From the NCBI GenBank assembly GCA_903914045.1, contig CAIWNO010000458.1:1-6692 (forward strand): a stretch of 6,692 bases of DNA. Reading direction: 5' to 3'. The stretch is from an uncultured bacterium. GTDB lineage: Bacteria > Planctomycetota > Phycisphaerae > Phycisphaerales > SM1A02. The translations under genes were made by a program, and so were the position numbers. The notes beneath the pieces were generated by a model. The model did no database searches. It was not told the DNA's origin and saw only the letters and a program-made list of their open reading frames with translations. Positions 5,935 through 6,692 of this stretch are shown one piece after another (the stretch's first letter is position 1; each line of letters starts with the position of its first letter).

Positions 5935-6081
5935 GCGGACTTGAAGACTCCAGGCGACATGGATGTGCAACACAAAATTCACGCTGACTTGAAAGCTCGC
6001 GGCGTGCACCTCAGCGAGGCGGAAATCCGCGCTGAAATGCACCGTTGTTTCCAAACTGCCGCGGCTGAACTCATGTCATAG
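5935..6081 (+). pseudogene. 5'-truncated DUF1476 (zeta) gene copy
   Basis: Encodes the equivalent of residues 58-104 of the protein at 2870-3184 plus one extra serine, ending in TAG (6079-6081). Aligned without gaps to 3041-3181, 18 of 141 bases differ; only three codons change the amino acid (Ala-Thr to Leu-Ser, and Ala to Thr). The first 48 bases have one difference and the remaining 93 have 17. Nothing upstream of 5935 resembles the missing first 57 codons, and the in-frame sequence reaches a TGA at 5902-5904 with no ATG or ribosome binding site before the homology. The first internal ATG is at 5959. The missing part includes the N-terminal region that is inhibitory in the Paracoccus zeta subunit, so this piece should not inhibit ATPase. 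A strong terminator follows after 31 bases. Confidence 0.88.
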
Positions 6082-6112
6082 TGCTCTTATCCTGCTCGTA
6101 AAGACAACCCAC

Positions 6113-6143
6113 ACGCTTGGTCCGAAAGGGCCAAGCGTTTTTT
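6113..6143 (+). terminator. Rho-independent terminator after the truncated zeta copy
   Basis: An 11-bp stem, ACGCTTGGTCC (6113-6123) with GGGCCAAGCGT (6128-6138) including one T-G pair, closed by a GAAA tetraloop (6124-6127) and followed by a run of six T (6138-6143). It points rightward and lies 31 bases after the stop of the truncated zeta copy. It probably served the full-length gene that once stood here. Read leftward it has no T-run, so it would not efficiently end the MFS transcript. Confidence 0.92.
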
Positions 6144-6174
6144 ATGCGCCATCGACTAGAGAAATCTTGGATGT

Positions 6175-6217
6175 ATTCAGATTCGAAATACGTTGATCAA
6201 TTTTCAGGAATCTGAAT
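6175..6217. repeat. 10-bp inverted repeat at the 3' end of the MFS gene
   Basis: ATTCAGATTC (6175-6184) is the exact reverse complement of GAATCTGAAT (6208-6217), with a 23-base loop that contains the MFS stop codon and can add a GAAA/TTTC stem (6185-6188 with 6202-6205). It may shape the 3' end of the MFS transcript, but no T-run follows on the minus strand. The same 10-mer occurs at 5795-5804 in the MFS relic. Confidence 0.6.
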
Positions 6218-6692
6218 TCAATCTTTCAATTGACACCGTAGGTCCAGCATCTGACAAATGCACAACTCGACCAGGCACCCAGGGCAAAATAGCTAATGCT
6301 GCGACAGCGAATCCACTTCCCATCCAGAAAGCGATTTGTGGAAGTCCGTAACTCCACAAAATTCCAGCGGCGACGCTGGCGCTTAACACGGCGGCGCCTT
6401 GGCAAAATCCAAACAAGCCAAGCGCGGACGCTAAGCGTTCTTTGGGTGCGTAATCCGTAATCATGGCGCGCGCAGTTCCTTCAGTGCACGCGACGCTGAC
6501 ACCGTACAAGCCAAAGAGCACCCAAAACATCCAGGACGAATCGCGCCCAAGCATTGCAAATCCAGCATAACTAACGGCATAAATGGCCCAGCCTGTGGCG
6601 AGCACCGGCCAGCGCCCATGGCGATCACTAAGCAAGCCCATGGGGTAACTCGCCACTGTGTATGTGGCGTTGAACAACGCATACAACAAGAC
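6204..6692 (-). CDS. Major facilitator superfamily transporter, C-terminal part (5' end beyond window)
   Basis: Inner-membrane transporter of unknown substrate; 162 C-terminal residues are visible and the frame stays open through position 6692. The MFS loop motif GLLSDRHGRWPVL (visible residues 19-31) follows a membrane segment and is probably the second-half copy of motif A, between helices 8 and 9. Further hydrophobic segments follow at about 30-49, 53-70, 86-113 and 117-137, then a short hydrophilic tail ending LNSDS. TEGTARAMITDYAPKERLASA (70-90, with the loop after helix 10) resembles MFS members of the type with a TEG...A...D..P...R loop. Five C-terminal helices are therefore present. 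It converges with the truncated zeta copy and its terminator. A decayed copy of its last helix and tail lies at 5794-5934. Confidence 0.88.
   Translation of the reverse strand, partial: VLLYALFNATYTVASYPMGLLSDRHGRWPVLATGWAIYAVSYAGFAMLGRDSSWMFWVLFGLYGVSVACTEGTARAMITDYAPKERLASALGLFGFCQGAAVLSASVAAGILWSYGLPQIAFWMGSGFAVAALAILPWVPGRVVHLSDAGPTVSIERLNSDS

Noticed and set aside
5794..6218. 12-base direct repeats GGAATCTGAATT flanking the zeta fragment as target-site duplications of a mobile element
   Set aside because: The similarity extends well beyond 12 bases and keeps the MFS reading frame, so homology with the MFS gene explains it. No transposase or terminal inverted repeats are present.
1..6692. 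CRISPR array, tRNA or rRNA gene
   Set aside because: No regularly spaced repeats, cloverleaf or rRNA-like stretch was seen in reading either strand.

Overview
The window (about 50% GC by eye) looks like chromosomal DNA of a planctomycete, most likely Phycisphaerae-like. The main argument is the large secreted protein at 3351-5768: seven FG-GAP/VCBS calcium motifs, a double Cys-rich 'CC..VC..D..CC...WD..C' module, and a C-terminal dockerin-like pair of DxDGSGxVDSGD loops, a combination I associate with that group. This placement is an inference. The DUF1476/ATPase zeta-subunit gene is better known from Alphaproteobacteria, so mixed ancestry or transfer is possible.

Left part, minus strand (1-1848): a partial MgtC/SapB membrane protein runs off the left edge. 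It is preceded by a 59-codon PspC-domain membrane protein with a good ribosome binding site, and then by a zinc-ribbon class I SAM methyltransferase. The methyltransferase is divergent from ppk2, and about 88 bases between them carry both control regions.

Centre, plus strand (1937-3184): a class III-like polyphosphate kinase 2 is followed by a DUF1476 protein, the family of the F1Fo-ATPase inhibitor zeta subunit. Together they could support ATP homeostasis: PPK2 would make nucleotide phosphates from polyphosphate, while zeta would limit ATP hydrolysis. The link is inferred from adjacency. A 40-base segment with two mutually exclusive hairpins separates this pair from the convergent 805-residue secreted protein.

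Right part (5769-6692): this is the most unusual region. Positions 5794-5934 are a decayed, frameshifted copy of the last transmembrane helix and tail of the MFS transporter gene at 6204-6692. They are joined at 5934/5935 to the 3' half (from codon 58) of a second DUF1476 gene. That fragment is followed by a strong intrinsic terminator and then by the 3' end of the real MFS gene. The order 'intact zeta - MFS tail relic | zeta 3' half - terminator - MFS' is what a tandem duplication of the segment from zeta codon 58 into the MFS gene would leave. The FG-GAP/dockerin gene would have been inserted later, between the intact zeta gene and the MFS relic.

I found no tRNA, rRNA, CRISPR array or transposase. 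No complete new defence or mobile system is visible.
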